This document shows positions 34,867 to 47,009 of a stretch of DNA of 64,000 nucleotides, piece by piece. The position numbers and the translations under genes were made by a program. A model generated the notes under the pieces. The model saw only the letters and a list, made by a program, of their open reading frames with translations, did no database searches and was not told the origin of the DNA. This DNA is from Lactuca virosa. Taxonomy: Eukaryota > Streptophyta > Magnoliopsida > Asterales > Asteraceae. The stretch lies in contig CAKMRJ010003334.1 in the NCBI GenBank assembly GCA_928212115.1, positions 98,998,545 through 99,062,544 on the forward strand, written 5' to 3'. The number at the start of each line of letters is the position of its first letter. The stretch's first letter is position 1.

Positions 34867-37800
34867 TTGTTGCAGGTTATTTGTGACGAACAGTTCGACA
34901 CTGAATGGTACATCGATAGTGGCTGTTCTCGTTACGTGACAGGAAGGAAGGAGGAGCTGCGAGAGTTCAAGTCTCTCAAGGATGGCGACAATGTAAAATA
35001 CGGAAATAATTCATATGGCAGAATAAAAGGCTACGACATGATAACAAATGGGGAATTTTCTATTCGTAAAGTAACTTATGTTGAAGGCTTGCAGCACAAC
35101 CTTATCAGTGTCTCGCAGTTGGTCGTGGGAACAGGATTGAAAGTTTCCTTTGATGACGAAGGTTCAGAAATTATTGAAAAGAAAACCAAAAACGTTCTTC
35201 TAAAATCAGAACGAAAGGGTGAAATGTTTCCACTGAATCTGAACCCGATATGAGGAAAGCCTGCCATTTGCCTGCTTACAAGAGCTCACTCAGACGAAAG
35301 CTGGTTATGGCATAGGCGTCTTTCGCACTTAAACTTCAAAGACATCAACAAGCTTGTTCTTGGTGATCATGTGCGAGGACTTCCTCTATTGAAATTCGAC
35401 AAGGAACATTTGTGTGCCGCTTGTGAGATGGGAAAGCAAAGTAGAAAAAGTCATCCAACTATCATGAACACGAAAGTTATCGAACCTTTGGAACTTCTAC
35501 ACATCGACCTTTGCGGTCCTTCTGCTATTGAAAGCGTTGGTGGTAGTAAGTATATGCTAGTAATTGTTGATGATTTTTATCGTTTCACTTGGGTGTTCTT
35601 TCTTAGACAGAAATCTGATGCAACTCCAAAGCTCAAGGATTTTATCAAACATATTGAAGTTCAACTGCGAAAGCTGGTTCGCAACGTTCGCAGTGACAAC
35701 GTGCTTGAATTCAAAAACCGAGCGTTTGAAGAATTTCTTGCTGAAAAAGGAGTCACACACAATTTCTCTGCTCCCTACACTCCACAAGAGAACGGCATAG
35801 TTGAAAGACGCAACCATTCCTTGTGTGAAGCTGCACGAACCATGTTATCGTTCGCATGTCTGCCACTCTATTTCTGGGCTGATGCGATAGCTGCCGCTTG
35901 TTTTACCCAAAATTGATCCATCCTAAATAAGCGATTCTCAATCACTCCTTATGAAATCATAAATAATCGCAAACCTAACGTTAAGTTTTTCCATGTTTTT
36001 GGCTCCAGATGTTTCATCTTCAACTCCAAAGAACAACGGAACAAGTTCGATGTGAAAGCTGACGAAGGTATATTTTTGGGATATTCACTAACATCAAAGG
36101 CATATAGGGTTCTCAACAAACGCTCAAAGAAAATGGAAGAACCCTACTATGTTACGTTTGACGACAAGTATTTAAAGCAAATTCAGTCGACCAAAAGTCA
36201 AATCAAAGAAATCTTCCCTAAACCAAGTCCAGCCATTATTCCTGTGTCCAACCTTTATGAAGAATTCATGTTACTCTTCGATGAACCTGCGAAAGCCATA
36301 TCATCGGAAGCGAAAGCATTGGATAATAAAGTCGACGAACTTAAGAAGATTATCGATGATGCTGCGAAAGACTTGCCTCAAAAGCCTTCTACCGCAAATG
36401 ACCCTCAAGACACAAGCACACATTTCCAGGGGGAGAATTCTGGGTTTAACACTCAATTCCAGGGGGAGAATTCTGGGTCTAACACTCAATTCCAGGGGGA
36501 GGGTTTCGCATCACCCATTTCTACTAAGTATCCTTCTGATGGAGATAAATCCCCACCCACTTTGACCCATGAACCTCCATTCGCAGGTGATGATTCAATT
36601 TCTGAAGTCAACGAGTTTGTTTCATTCGATGGGGAGAATAATGAAGCGAATGATGACTCAGACGTTAAATCAGTTCAATCTGAATTTGAGGAAGTCAATG
36701 CTGAGTTGAATCCATCCTTAGATCCAAATTACCCTCCTATGACCAAATGGACAAAAGATCACCCAAAAGCTCAAGTTCTTGGTGAATCCTCTGCAGGTGT
36801 CCTTACTCGTTCTCAACTGAAAGCGAAACAAACTGCATTATTCTCTAAAGTAGAATTTTGTATGTTTAATTCGTTCGTATCCAAGATTGAACCCAAAACC
36901 TACAACTCTGCTCTTGATCACTCCGATTGGGTGCAAGCAATGCAAGATGAACTCAATGAGTTTGAGCGAAACAAAGTTTGGAGACTGATTCCAACTCCTC
37001 CGGATGCATCGGTTGTTGGTTTAAAATGGGTGTTTAGGAATAAAATGGATAAATAAGGAAACGTGATCCGAAACAAAGCTAGATTAGTAGTCAAAGGTTA
37101 TTGCCAGGAAGAAGGGATTGACTACGAAGAGACTTTCGCACTCGTTGCAATATTGTAATCTGTTCGCATCTTCTTGGCATATGCAGCACACAAAAACTTT
37201 GAAGTTTTTCAAATGGATGTGAAGTGTGCATTCTTAAATGGCGAATTGGAAGAGACCGTTTATGTGGAGCAATCGCCTGGGTTTATAAATGAAAAGTATC
37301 CCAACCACTTTTACATTCTTGACAAAGTGGTTTACGGTTTAAAGCAAGCTCCAAGAGCCTGGTATGGAACACTAACTCGTTTTCTTAAAATGTACAAATT
37401 CAAGAAAGGTTCAGTTGACCCAACCTTCTTTCGCAAGAAAGAGGGTGACCACTTGATGATCGTACAAATCTATGTTGATGACATTATCTTCGGATCTACT
37501 AATCCCAGCCTAACAGCTGAGTTCCGAAAGCTGATGGAAACTAAATTTGAGATGAGCTCAATGGGTCCAATTACCTTTTTTCTTGGATTAAACATTAGAT
37601 AGGGACCGGAAGGAATTTTCATCAATCGGGAGGCTTACACGAAAACCCTACTCGCTAAGTTTGGAATGTTGGGAGACTCAAAGACGAAGGTTCCAATGGC
37701 ATTTAGAACGAAACTGACTCCTTCACTGGATAAACCAGCTGCTGATATGAACCTTTATCGTCAGATGATTGGTTCACTCATGTATCTAACAGCTTGTAGA

Positions 37801-38443
37801 CCAGATATCATGTTTTCAGTTTGCTATTGTGCTAGGTTCCAAGCAAATCCACGCGAACCTCATATGGTGGCTATCAAGAATATCTTCCGTTATCTAAAAC
37901 GAACGTCTTCTCTTGGAATTTGGTATCCTGCGAACTCAGGTTTCTTTGTACAAGCATTTTCAGATGCTGATTTAGGCGGTTGTGGTTTAGATAGAAAAAA
38001 ACACAACTGGTGGATGCCAATTTCTCGATGGCAAGCTGGTGAGTTGGCAATCAAATAAACAAACATGCGTTTTGCTGTCAACAACTAAGGCTGAATACAT
38101 AGCTGCAGTTTCGTGCACATCTCAAGTCATTTGGATTCAAAGCCAACTTCGCGACTATGGCTTGAATATGAAAAGAATTCCTCTCTACTGTGACTCCGAA
38201 AGTGCCATTCACATATGTCACAACCCAGTGCAACACTCAAAAACGAAACACATAGCACTGAGGTATCACTTTATCAAGGATCATGTGGAAGATGGCAATG
38301 TTGAGATTCATTTCGTAAGATCCGCTGATCAATTTGCTGACATATTCACCAAGGCTCTACCTGAAGCAACATTTAATAGAATCCTTCAAGGGCTAGGAAT
38401 GATGGAAGCTGATTCAGTACCAAATCCACTATCACATTCATAA
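34867..38443 (+). pseudogene. Element G pol: protease, integrase, RT, RNase H
   Basis: The protease carries WYIDSGCSRYVTG (34903 on). The GAG-pre-integrase segment is WLWHRRLSHLN (about 35302). The integrase core is LLHIDLCGPS, RNVRSDNVLEF and PYTPQENGIVERRN (35490-35820). An acidic linker with three FQGE(N/G) repeats (near 36420-36500) precedes RT: WVFRNKMDK, FQMDVKCAFLNGELEE, YGLKQAPRAW and an intact IYVDDIIFGS near 37470. RNase H has FSDADLGG, TKAEYIAAVS and YCDSESAIH. Defects include stops near 35251, 35914, 37054, 37156 and 37600, and a frameshift near 38020. The order PR-INT-RT-RH is copia. Confidence 0.92.
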
Positions 38444-40243
38444 AATCTTCACTGCGAATCGGTGCGAACGTTCGCAGGCTTTCGCAGTCCACTATTCATT
38501 AACATTCTGTTTTATCAATGCGAATCAATCCGAACGTTCGCAATAGTTCGCAAGGCACTATTCGTTCGTGGTTTGGTATTTCACATATCATTTTGTATAT
38601 TTTTTGTATCTTTGCGTATCTCTATGTTCAAATTGTTTATCTTATCTTTGTTTTTAAAATTGCTTATCACTGCGAATCGGTGTGAACGTTTGCAGCCTTT
38701 CGCAGTCAACTGTTCCTTAACAGTCTATTTTTACCTTATTTTTTTTTATTTTCAGAAAAACTCCAAAAACCAAAAATAATTTATTTGCTTTATTTTACTG
38801 CTTTTCAGAAAAATCAAAATCACAAAAATATTTTTACTTTTTGTTCATTTTCTTTGCACACCAAGATCATAAACGAAGACGTTCGCAACGTCTATCTTCT
38901 TGTGTGATGGGGCAGGTTTGAATCTCGTTACTTATGTATTAGTTAAGTGTCCCTAGAAACATGCTGCTGCATGTTGACCTAAGCCTCAACGACTCGACTG
39001 TGACGCCTTAATGAATTGATATCACCAATCAATTCTTCCCAATCAGGCTGCGAATTCACATTAGTCATGAGCTACCTTACTCTTCCCGCATTGAGTTAAG
39101 AGTTATTTGCATGGTCACATTCGCATTGCAAAGGTACTTTCGCTCTCTTGTAACCATCTACTCTCTTCTCCATCACTTTCGCATTCATTCATGTAACCAT
39201 TGAGACTCTCAGAAATTACCACTGAGCTTTATGGTTATGCAAAAATCTGTGTTGATGATCTTAGTTTCGTTCTACCACGAGCTGATTGAAACCCAAAATT
39301 CAATGCCCACAATTAATTGACGGTGAACAATCAAATGTTCTAGTTTTCACCCAAGTTTTAACGAAACCACTTTCGTGGAAGGTACCATGAATTTTTTTTT
39401 TGTGATCTTTATGAACTTGTCTAACACCAAGGCTTTTCTAACCAAAAAGATCCAGTTTATTTATTTATTTATTTTTTTACGATTTCAATATTGTTCCAAG
39501 TCATAGAAAATAAATTCCCAACCTACTCGTTTAACTGACTACACTGGTCACACGAGTACCTTTTCCAACTTTTGCACTTATGTCAAGTTCGTAGTTTGGT
39601 TAACAGATAAACCACCTTGATAAGCCTTACGCAAAAGATGCCTTTCAGTGTTTCTCATCAAACAACTGATCGTATTCAATAGGAAACCAACCAGACACTT
39701 CTTAGTCTCTCTTAACTATGAAAAAAGAGATCTTTGCCTGGGATCAATAGTTTTATGTCACATGTACGACATCACAACATCCCACATATAAACTTGTTTT
39801 ATTTCTTTTTCTTTGACACTCTTGCACGAAGATCCTTGTGATTTTCAAAACTCTTGCCTGGGATCAATAGTTTTATGTCACATGTACGACATCACAACAT
39901 CCCGCAGTCGTATGTATTCAACGAGATTTCTTCACTACGAAAGAAGATAGGATGGCGCGGCAAATTTTTAAAAGATCAGAATTCAAACGGACGCGTGTGA
40001 AGTTGAATGGACAGCTATTCTTACGCCACGTGACGCAAGCCTCTGACTTGTCATAGCTGTCAAATCGCGCTTTTCCAGGCGACGGTTCAGTATTCGAGAT
40101 ACTCTCTCCGGATTTTACTTACCAAATCAAATTGTATATAAGGATTTTGACGGTTCATTATGTCATTACCACTTTCAAAATTCTCTCAAAGATTTCTGGC
40201 GATTAAAAGGTTCTCTATTGTTCATCTTCTTCAAGCTTCATCA
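38444..40243 (+). other. Element G spacer between pol and the second gene
   Basis: 1.7 kb without a coding gene. It begins with repeats of a GCGAACGTTCGC-type palindrome (38463-38476, 38531-38540, near 38681 and 38880). It contains an exact-looking direct repeat of about 50 bases (39733-39783 and 39853-39903, spacing 120) with the core TCACATGTACGACATC. A promoter-like segment lies at its end. Confidence 0.7.
40027..40143 (+). promoter_or_regulatory. Putative internal promoter of the element G second gene (G-box and TATA)
   Basis: A CACGTG G-box at 40027-40032 is followed about 100 bases later by TATATAAGG at 40135-40143. The ATG at 40244 (AATGGCGG, good plant context) is about 105 bases downstream of the TATA box, so a start near 40165-40175 would give a short leader. 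The first in-frame ATG at 40160 would fall too close to the TATA box to be used from it. No expression evidence is available. Confidence 0.5.
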
Positions 40244-42521
40244 ATGGCGGCTTCATCTAAGAATCAGTCTGTTCACGATCAAACCGCTCATTCCAATCTT
40301 CTTACAGTGAAGCAACATCAAAATCTCATCATCGATTTGGATCAGGTAAAATATGATGCCTTTCTTCTACCTCTGATTGATTGCTTGAAATACTCTCCTC
40401 TTACCATCGCTATGTCTCAAGTTGAGAATGTTCCTCTCTCGATTCTCTCTAAAGCATATACCACTGCCAACTATGTCAAGGACGAGCAACAGATCTACTT
40501 CGACATCCATAATCACACAACCTCGATTTCCAAGACCTGTTTCTGCAATCTGCTAGGGCTCCCACAGTCTGACAATCTGGTCAATCCGGAAACCATCCCC
40601 AACGCAGCCATCTTGGAAATGTTCTATCAAATCGGGTACAAGGAAACACTCACTGTTGTATCCAAGTTCAAGAAACCCAATCTTCCACCAACTTGGAACG
40701 CCCTTTTCACCATCTTGTTCAAAGCCTTTTCTGAAAGGGTCACATGTAACGACTGTGCAAGCAATCTCTTCATGGGTCTGATGTATGGCCTATACACTGG
40801 TGAAAACGTAGACTATGGTTCTATCCTCTGGGTTCAATTCATCCGGAGCACTCACTTTGTTACTCGTCACAGTGAGATCTCTTGTGCGCGTTTTTGGACC
40901 GTTGTTGTAAACAGGGCTATTAAGCAGCTCAAAATTACAGTGATGATTGATGCACTGATGGCTTCCATTCCGACATTCCATACAACCGGTATTATTATGG
41001 AAGATAAGTCCAAGTTTTCTTTCATTGGCTCAATTTCGGAAGCAATGTTTCGTGATGTTCCTCCCTCAAGTAAAATTCTAGAAGGATATCGCACTCTTAC
41101 TCCTTCAGGCCCTCGTCCTTTAACTGATGGATTTCAAGCTATTTTGCCTGAGGCAGATAAACCCAAGAAAGGGGCAAAGGGTCAAAGAAACCTTCTAAGA
41201 AAGACTCTACGAAATAAGGAACTTCTGAGACTACGAAACCTCCATCTAAGAAGCGAAAGGCTCCCACTACCTCTACTGCTGCACCAAAGCGAAGGAAGCA
41301 ACCCGCTAGAAGGCGAAAGTCTCCTACTCCTACTCCATCTCAGAGTGAAGACGCAAATTCGGATTCTGATACCGAGTCGGAAATTCACATTGAGGAGGAT
41401 CCCCCTGTTCGCAATGAAGAAGATGAACCCATTTGCACTGAAGAACAAGAACACGTTCGCAATGAGGAAGAAGAACAAGTTCGCACTGAGACCCCGTTTC
41501 CTAATCGTGAGGTAACTCCACCGCTTAATGATTCTATTCCTTCTTCACCTCCCTCACCAAAAACAACTACTTCTATACCAATCACCTTTGCTCCTCTTCC
41601 CCCACCTGTATCAACTCAAACACCCACGACCATTCCAGTTTCCATACCTATTTTCACGGATTCTACAGTTCCACCTCAAACCTCAACTGCACCTGTAAGT
41701 TCAGTCAACGTATCTGATACGGGGGCCAATACTTCAGGCTTTTCCACTCATGTTACACCACCCATCTCTCCCATTCGCAAAGATGACCCAAAAATGATTT
41801 TCGGAGATGATGAAGCTGATGATTTAGAAGGATTCACTTACAGTCCTTTTCAAATAAGGCTCGACAATGAAGATGATGTCTCTACTCCTAAAGCGGAACT
41901 CAAATCTCTTCATGAGAAGCTTGACCAACTACTTCTCGCATCCAGCGTTTCCTCTTTTGAGGCTTACTCCAAAGCTGCGGTTGAGTCTATCCTTGCGCGA
42001 GTCACAAAGGAACATACTGCCAACACTGCCACTTTGTCCAAGGCAGTTTCTGACTCTGCTGTTGTTTGCAAGGAATCGACCGAAAAAGTCAATAAACTAA
42101 TTGCTGACACAAGGGAATTCATGGAAGCCTACTAGGTTACCTACAACGCCAATACCACAACAACGAACAACGCTATTCAGAATATTGGTGCCATGTTCCA
42201 AGCAGAAAAGGCGAACTTTGCTGAACTTCGCACCGTGTTCAAGTATGATCATGAAGCATTCCAGACTTCTATCGATGCGAAACTCACAAAGCTTCAAAAA
42301 GAGTTGGCGATGGAGAACAAGATCATGGATGCTCTCGCGGTCAAGGAGGAAAAGTGTAAGGTGTTGGAAACCAAACTTCACTACACTGAAAAGAAGGTGG
42401 ATGATTTGCTAGCAAAGAAAGCAGTCACGAGAAGTTGTATCTCTAATGTTAATGGACTGCTTTCTGATATCATTGAGACCCGTTATCCCATGATTTCCAT
42501 CACACTACGAAAGCATCTAGT
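40244..42521 (+). pseudogene. Element G accessory (env-position) gene, N-terminal and central part; function unknown
   Basis: I do not recognise the family. From ATG 40244 (in-frame ATG also at 40160) an alpha/beta-looking domain of about 300 residues is open to near 41165 (LIDCLKYSPLTIAMSQVENVP, SKTCFCNLLGLPQS, NLFMGLMYGLYTGENVDYGS). A frameshift then leads into a basic stretch resembling nuclear localisation signals (PSKKRKAP, PKRRKQPARRRKSP, about 41245-41325; a TAA lies just before). Next come acidic EEDEP/EEEEQ repeats, a Pro/Thr-rich linker (41510-41770), and a coiled-coil-like region (LHEKLDQLL.., EKANFAELRTVF, LQKELAMENKI) with a TAG at 42133-42135. Element H interrupts it at 42521. 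No signal peptide or membrane span is apparent, unlike a typical envelope protein. The position after pol is where SIRE-type elements carry an env-like ORF. Confidence 0.7.
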
Positions 42522-44753
42522 TGTAACATACACGTTCAGTTATCGTTTTATGTAATTTTAAAAGTGAATAATATTATGAAATATTATATAATTATGAGTA
42601 TTGAGTTCTAACGGATAGTTTTTACTAGAAATGAAGTAAAACTATGTTTAGAATCATCCATAATGTTTTGGAAGTCTTATGAGATTCCGAACAAAAGGCA
42701 AATATTGAAATTTAACGAAAATATAAAATTTTATATAAGTATAATTTTATTATTAAAAGTTGTAAAGAATCTCGTTATAAGCATTTAGGCGAAAACCTCA
42801 TCGAAATCCGAGTTATAACGAAGAAGTTATGACCAATCGAAGATCCGTGACAAAACCGGCACGGCACCGAATGACGTAAAAAGTGAGTTTTTGATAAACT
42901 ACTTTTTAGCCTTTCTGAGCTAAATGAAAGTCGTATTATTTGTTAAACCGAGAATTTTCATAAAAAGAACGTCCAAATCTGACTTCGTATGAGGAAGTTA
43001 TGATTTTTCTAAGTTTTGGAATAGCAGTAGACAGCTAAAAACTCGAAATAAAGATCGAGCGATATTTAGCCGAAACAATCTAAATGAGAATCGAAGGTCT
43101 CATCAATGGTAGTGCAACGGTAAAAAGACAGACGAAAACGGACGTCGATTGAAGAAGTTATGAATTTTTAACGGATTTTCCTGTCCCGGTCTGTTAAAAA
43201 TAATAATATTAAAAATAAATTCAAAATTAGCCGACGAAGTCTAAATGAAAGTTGTAGAGCATAATTTTACCTACGCATGCATATAAATAACATCAAAAAC
43301 GGAGCCCGTATGAGAAAGTTATGGATTTTTGAAGTTTTTGGCTCAAAAATCGAGAAAGCCCGAAATCCGAGAAATTTCGCATGGTCCGAAATAGGCCACG
43401 TCACCCACTCCATGCAGGCGCCCCGTGTTCCGATCTGATGAGTCATCCGAGCAGTTGGCGACCCGTGTCGCACTCCCTCGCATCCGAAGCGCCGGTCCAA
43501 CCGTGGAGCGACGCGTGCCCCTTTGCGTGTCCGAGTCTCGCACGAGCCTCCTGGCCCTCGCATCTAACGCCGCGTGGAGCCTTCTCGGCTGCAGATCTTC
43601 GGTCTCGCACCCTATAAAAGAGGGGCTGCGAGACTTGCCAGGTAATGTTTGATTATTGCCCATTTTTCACCTCTTATTCCATATTTTGGCTAATTCCACT
43701 TCCTCCGAAGCTCCGGTATTATTTTTAACACCCGAATCACGCCCCGAAGTGCCCGAAGACCCCGAGAAATTTATCTTTTCGGTTTGAAGCTCAACCTTCG
43801 CAGAGCCCAGTTTTCAATAAATCTCCCAGCTTTTTATAGAAGAAAGCTATTTATAGGAACGAAGTGCTGCACAAATTACTATTTTAACCCTCGGTTATTT
43901 CAAGGTGAGTTCAATATATAGGAACAATTGTATCTTATGTGTTATATGTGCTATGTGCTTTTCAGTGTTATTATTCCGGGTTATATTCCCGTGTTATTTT
44001 TATTTCTGCTATTTATGATAGCAAAGCTATACCTTTGACCATGTGATCAGTGAAAGGACTTAGATTGACGGTGGTACTGGTACGTAGCCTCTGGCCATGT
44101 AGAGCATGTCTCCGTAAGAGAATGACTTCTATTCTATGTCATTGGCAGATGGTTAGACAGGGCTATAAGCCTGAAATCTACCAAAATGTTTAAATCAGAA
44201 AGTGTATGTCTTCCGTGCCATTTGGGCCGAAGCTTTATTGATGTATATCAAGTATAGAAATTGTAATGTCTCATTGATCGTATATCTTTGAATCAAATCA
44301 TTGATTGATATGGAAAGTTTGTCACATGAATCACATATGCCTTTGTTGTTTCTTGTTCCTCTTTGCTTCTGCCATATTGAAGTATATATATGGCATAACG
44401 TTATATTGTATCTATTGTTGAACTCACTAAGCGTCACCGCTTACCCCTCTTAATGTTTAACAAATTTGCAGGAGATAAGTAACCAGTATAATCGTATATT
44501 GTTGGAAGATTTTAAATAGTTTTAAACTATTGTATTTTGTACTCATGTATGTATAACTTATAGTATCCTGGGAAGTTATGTAACATATAAAAAATTTGTA
44601 GTAGTCGGTTTGTATCCAGTCTTATGTAAACAAGTTATCAATGTGAAATATTGTTTTTATGAATATGCAAGTAGAATGTTTTGGAGTAACAATTGTCAAG
44701 TCTCAAAGTTTGGGTCTTTCAGAAATACGAAAGTTTAGAAAGGGGTTCTTTCA
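42522..44753 (+). repeat. Element H 5' LTR
   Basis: 2232 bp, TGTAACATACACG..GGTTCTTTCA. The first kilobase has about four degenerate modules of roughly 100 bases ending in GAAGTTATGA-like motifs (near 42824, 43000, 43155, 43313). A GC-rich CpG-dense block at 43380-43640 precedes the probable start region (CTATAAAAGAGG near 43610). Confidence 0.9.
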
Positions 44754-44757
44754 ATCA

Positions 44758-44774
44758 TGGTATCAGAGCGGTGG
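44758..44774 (+). other. Element H primer-binding site
   Basis: TGGTATCAGAGCGGTGG, four bases after the LTR, is a Met-tRNA-type site. Confidence 0.88.
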
Positions 44775-44952
44775 TTTAAGTGAACTAAATTCCATGGATT
44801 GGTGTTTAGACTTAAACCGTCAGAAGTTCAATATATGAACGAATTCATTAGGAGTATATGGATACAAACCATAGGAAAGACTTAAGTAAAGTATTAGGTA
44901 ATAATAAATCCTAATATTCTAAAATACTATATTACTCCAAATTTTCAGAAGA

Positions 44953-46480
44953 ATGGCTGAACAGGAAGGTAGCCATACCCCTAAGGTGGGTGGAGGTCCT
45001 CAACCTGGTGAAGTAAATACTCCAGTATCTCCTCGTGAGGAGCGACTATTGGGTAAACTTACTGGTATTATTCGGCATACTTTCGAAGAACACAAAAAGA
45101 ATAGTGATAAAGTAAAAGAGAAATCCACTGGAGAATCTCCAAAAGGGGAGGTGAAGCGTCCATCATTCAAAGATTTCAAGAGTAGAGGTGTTACGGAGTT
45201 TTCAGGTGTTCTTAATCTCATTGTTGTTCTTACTTGGATCCAGAACACAGAGAAAGTGTTTCGTATTTCTCATGTGGATAATGAAGACAAGGCTAATTAT
45301 GCTTCTGCTATGCTCGTCGGAGAAGCCTTGGTCTGGTGGGAAGCAACATATGAAGCTCTCAACGAGTATGACCAGGAGAATTTATCCTGGGAGATGTTCA
45401 AAACTCGTTTGCTAGAGAAGTATTGTCCTCTAGACATGAGGAGGAGATTGGAGAAAGAGTTTCTTGAGCTTAAGCAAGAAGGAATGACCGTGAATGAGTA
45501 TGAAACTCAATTCAGTCAAAGAGCACGGTTTGCCGCAAAGTATATCCCAACTGAAGACGATAAAATTCAGTTATTCTTGGATGGACTGCGGTATGAGATC
45601 CGCGATTTCGTAGCTAATTGGGATGTTCTGTCCTTTGACAAAGCTGTTGAGTATGCTCGAAAGTGTGAGCATGACTTAGAGATACGTGGTGCCATTTTTC
45701 TGTTCCAAAGCATCCACGTATCGATCAAACTGATCATGTTTCCTCTATTCCACCAGCTCGATCTGTTCAATCTGATTCCAATACAAGAGAGCAATCTCAG
45801 AGCGTCGTTCATGGTCGCGATAGATCACAATCTTTTTCTATTCAATCGTCATCATGTCGTATTTGTGGAAGGAATCATTCGGGCCAATGCAAAATAGACA
45901 AGGAATCTGTTGTCTATTATGGATGTGGAGAAACGGGTCACATAAAGCCAGCTTGCCCAAGGAAGGATGTTACTTGTTATGCATGTGGTATTACTGGCCA
46001 CAAGAAGCATTTTTACCCTACTCTTACAAGTCAAAAGGTGGGGAGTCAAGCTTCCGTTCAACAACCAAAGAATACTCCAAAGGAGGAGGTGCCAAAAGCT
46101 AAGGGACGTGCATTCCAGATTACCATAGAGGAGGCACGCGAGGACCCGAATGTTGTGACGGGTACATTTCTTGTCAACTCTAAACCTACTCACTTCTTAT
46201 TTGATTCTGGTGCCTCAGATTCTTTTGTGTCTTGTGAATTTGCGCATTCTTTCCAAATTGCTTGATATTCATCCGCCCAATTATTTCACATAGATACTGC
46301 GGGAAGTATATCATTATTTGCTGGTAAAATCTATAGAGATTGTGCCATAGAAATTGAAGGCTATAATTTTCTTGCCAATCTGATTCCTATCTCCTTACCC
46401 AACTTTGATAATATTCACAGCATGGAATGGTTGTTAAAGAACACACTCAGGCGTGAAAAGTTTCTTTGTGAAAACTTATG
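44953..46480 (+). pseudogene. Element H gag and protease, no intron at the junction
   Basis: ATG 44953 opens a Gag (RPSFKDFKSRGVTEFSG, WIQNTEKVFRIS, GEALVWWEATYEAL, RLLEKYCPLDMRRRLEKEF) that loses frame near 45695. The correct frame then carries knuckle-like CRICGRNHSGQC, a second knuckle with Cys replaced by Tyr, and CYACGITGHKKHFY whose last Cys is Tyr. Gag passes without interruption into the protease (VVTGTFLVN, then LFDSGASDSFVS near 46200), stops at 46263-46265, and is traceable to about 46480. The uninterrupted gag-protease junction contrasts with the introns in B, D and F. Confidence 0.88.
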
Positions 46481-46790
46481 AATGGTGACTTGGGAACTAC
46501 GAGACAATACTTGGGACGAGTATGATTAGGTGTAAATAGTAGTAGAGGCCTATACTACTGGAAGCACAGGACTCACACTTGGATCAGGGAAAGTCACAAG
46601 GTTACCAAGAAGCTAGTAATCGATTCCGTTTTTGTTCGAGTATGTCATTACCTTCGTTTCGGTGATGACTAAGAAGATGATTTTCGTTCAGACCTAAATG
46701 GTCGTAAAGAATCGACTCCGACTAATATAGATCTGTGAAGTGAATTGATTGGTTCAGAGAACCATGTCTCGTGTAGTGACGAAATTTTAG
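46481..46790 (+). other. Element H rearranged segment containing a leader-type hairpin
   Basis: Where RT should be, there is about 300 bp of non-coding sequence resembling the leader of element D (for example TTGGGACGAG, GGTGT, then the hairpin at 46538-46559 and ACAGGAC). The RT and RNase H genes are missing. This looks like an aberrant join rather than simple decay. Confidence 0.6.
46538..46559 (+). promoter_or_regulatory. Hairpin with palindromic AGGCCT loop (element H)
   Basis: A 7-bp stem AGTAGTA/TACTACT closes the loop GAGGCCTA. The loop differs from GGGCCC in B, D and F but is still self-complementary. Confidence 0.6.
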
Positions 46791-46990
46791 TCAGAGAATT
46801 GAAGAAGGAGATGGTCAGACGGAGAGAACAATTCAAACGATAGAAGATATGCTTTGTGCATATGTCTTGGAGTTGGTGCACGTCAATTGGAAACACCATC
46901 GAGGCCCAAATTATAATTAGGAAAATAAGAATGAGATAAGAGCGAAATATTCCCAGTCATTTTTATCGTTATGATTTCGGGGACGAAATC
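46790..46990 (+). pseudogene. Element H integrase remnant and C-terminal end
   Basis: A short stretch reads like the integrase core around TERTIQTIEDMLCAYVLE (46830-46885), followed by a gap and the last residues before the polypurine tract (RYDFGDEILKRRR, about 46966 on). Confidence 0.65.
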
Positions 46991-47009
46991 CTAAAAAGGA
47001 GGAGGTATG
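46991..47009 (+). other. Element H polypurine tract
   Basis: AAAAAGGAGGAGGTATG lies directly before the 3' LTR. Confidence 0.75.

Noticed and set aside
39733..39903. 120-bp-spaced repeat as a CRISPR-like array
   Set aside because: There are only two copies, in a eukaryotic retrotransposon, with no regular spacers.
40244..42521. Calling the element G second gene an envelope protein
   Set aside because: No signal peptide, membrane span or fusion-like segment was seen; position alone is not enough.
43267..43663. Overlapping frames in the GC-rich part of the element H LTR
   Set aside because: The region is LTR with CpG-dense composition; frames occur on both strands, are not conserved in the 3' copy, and show no domain.
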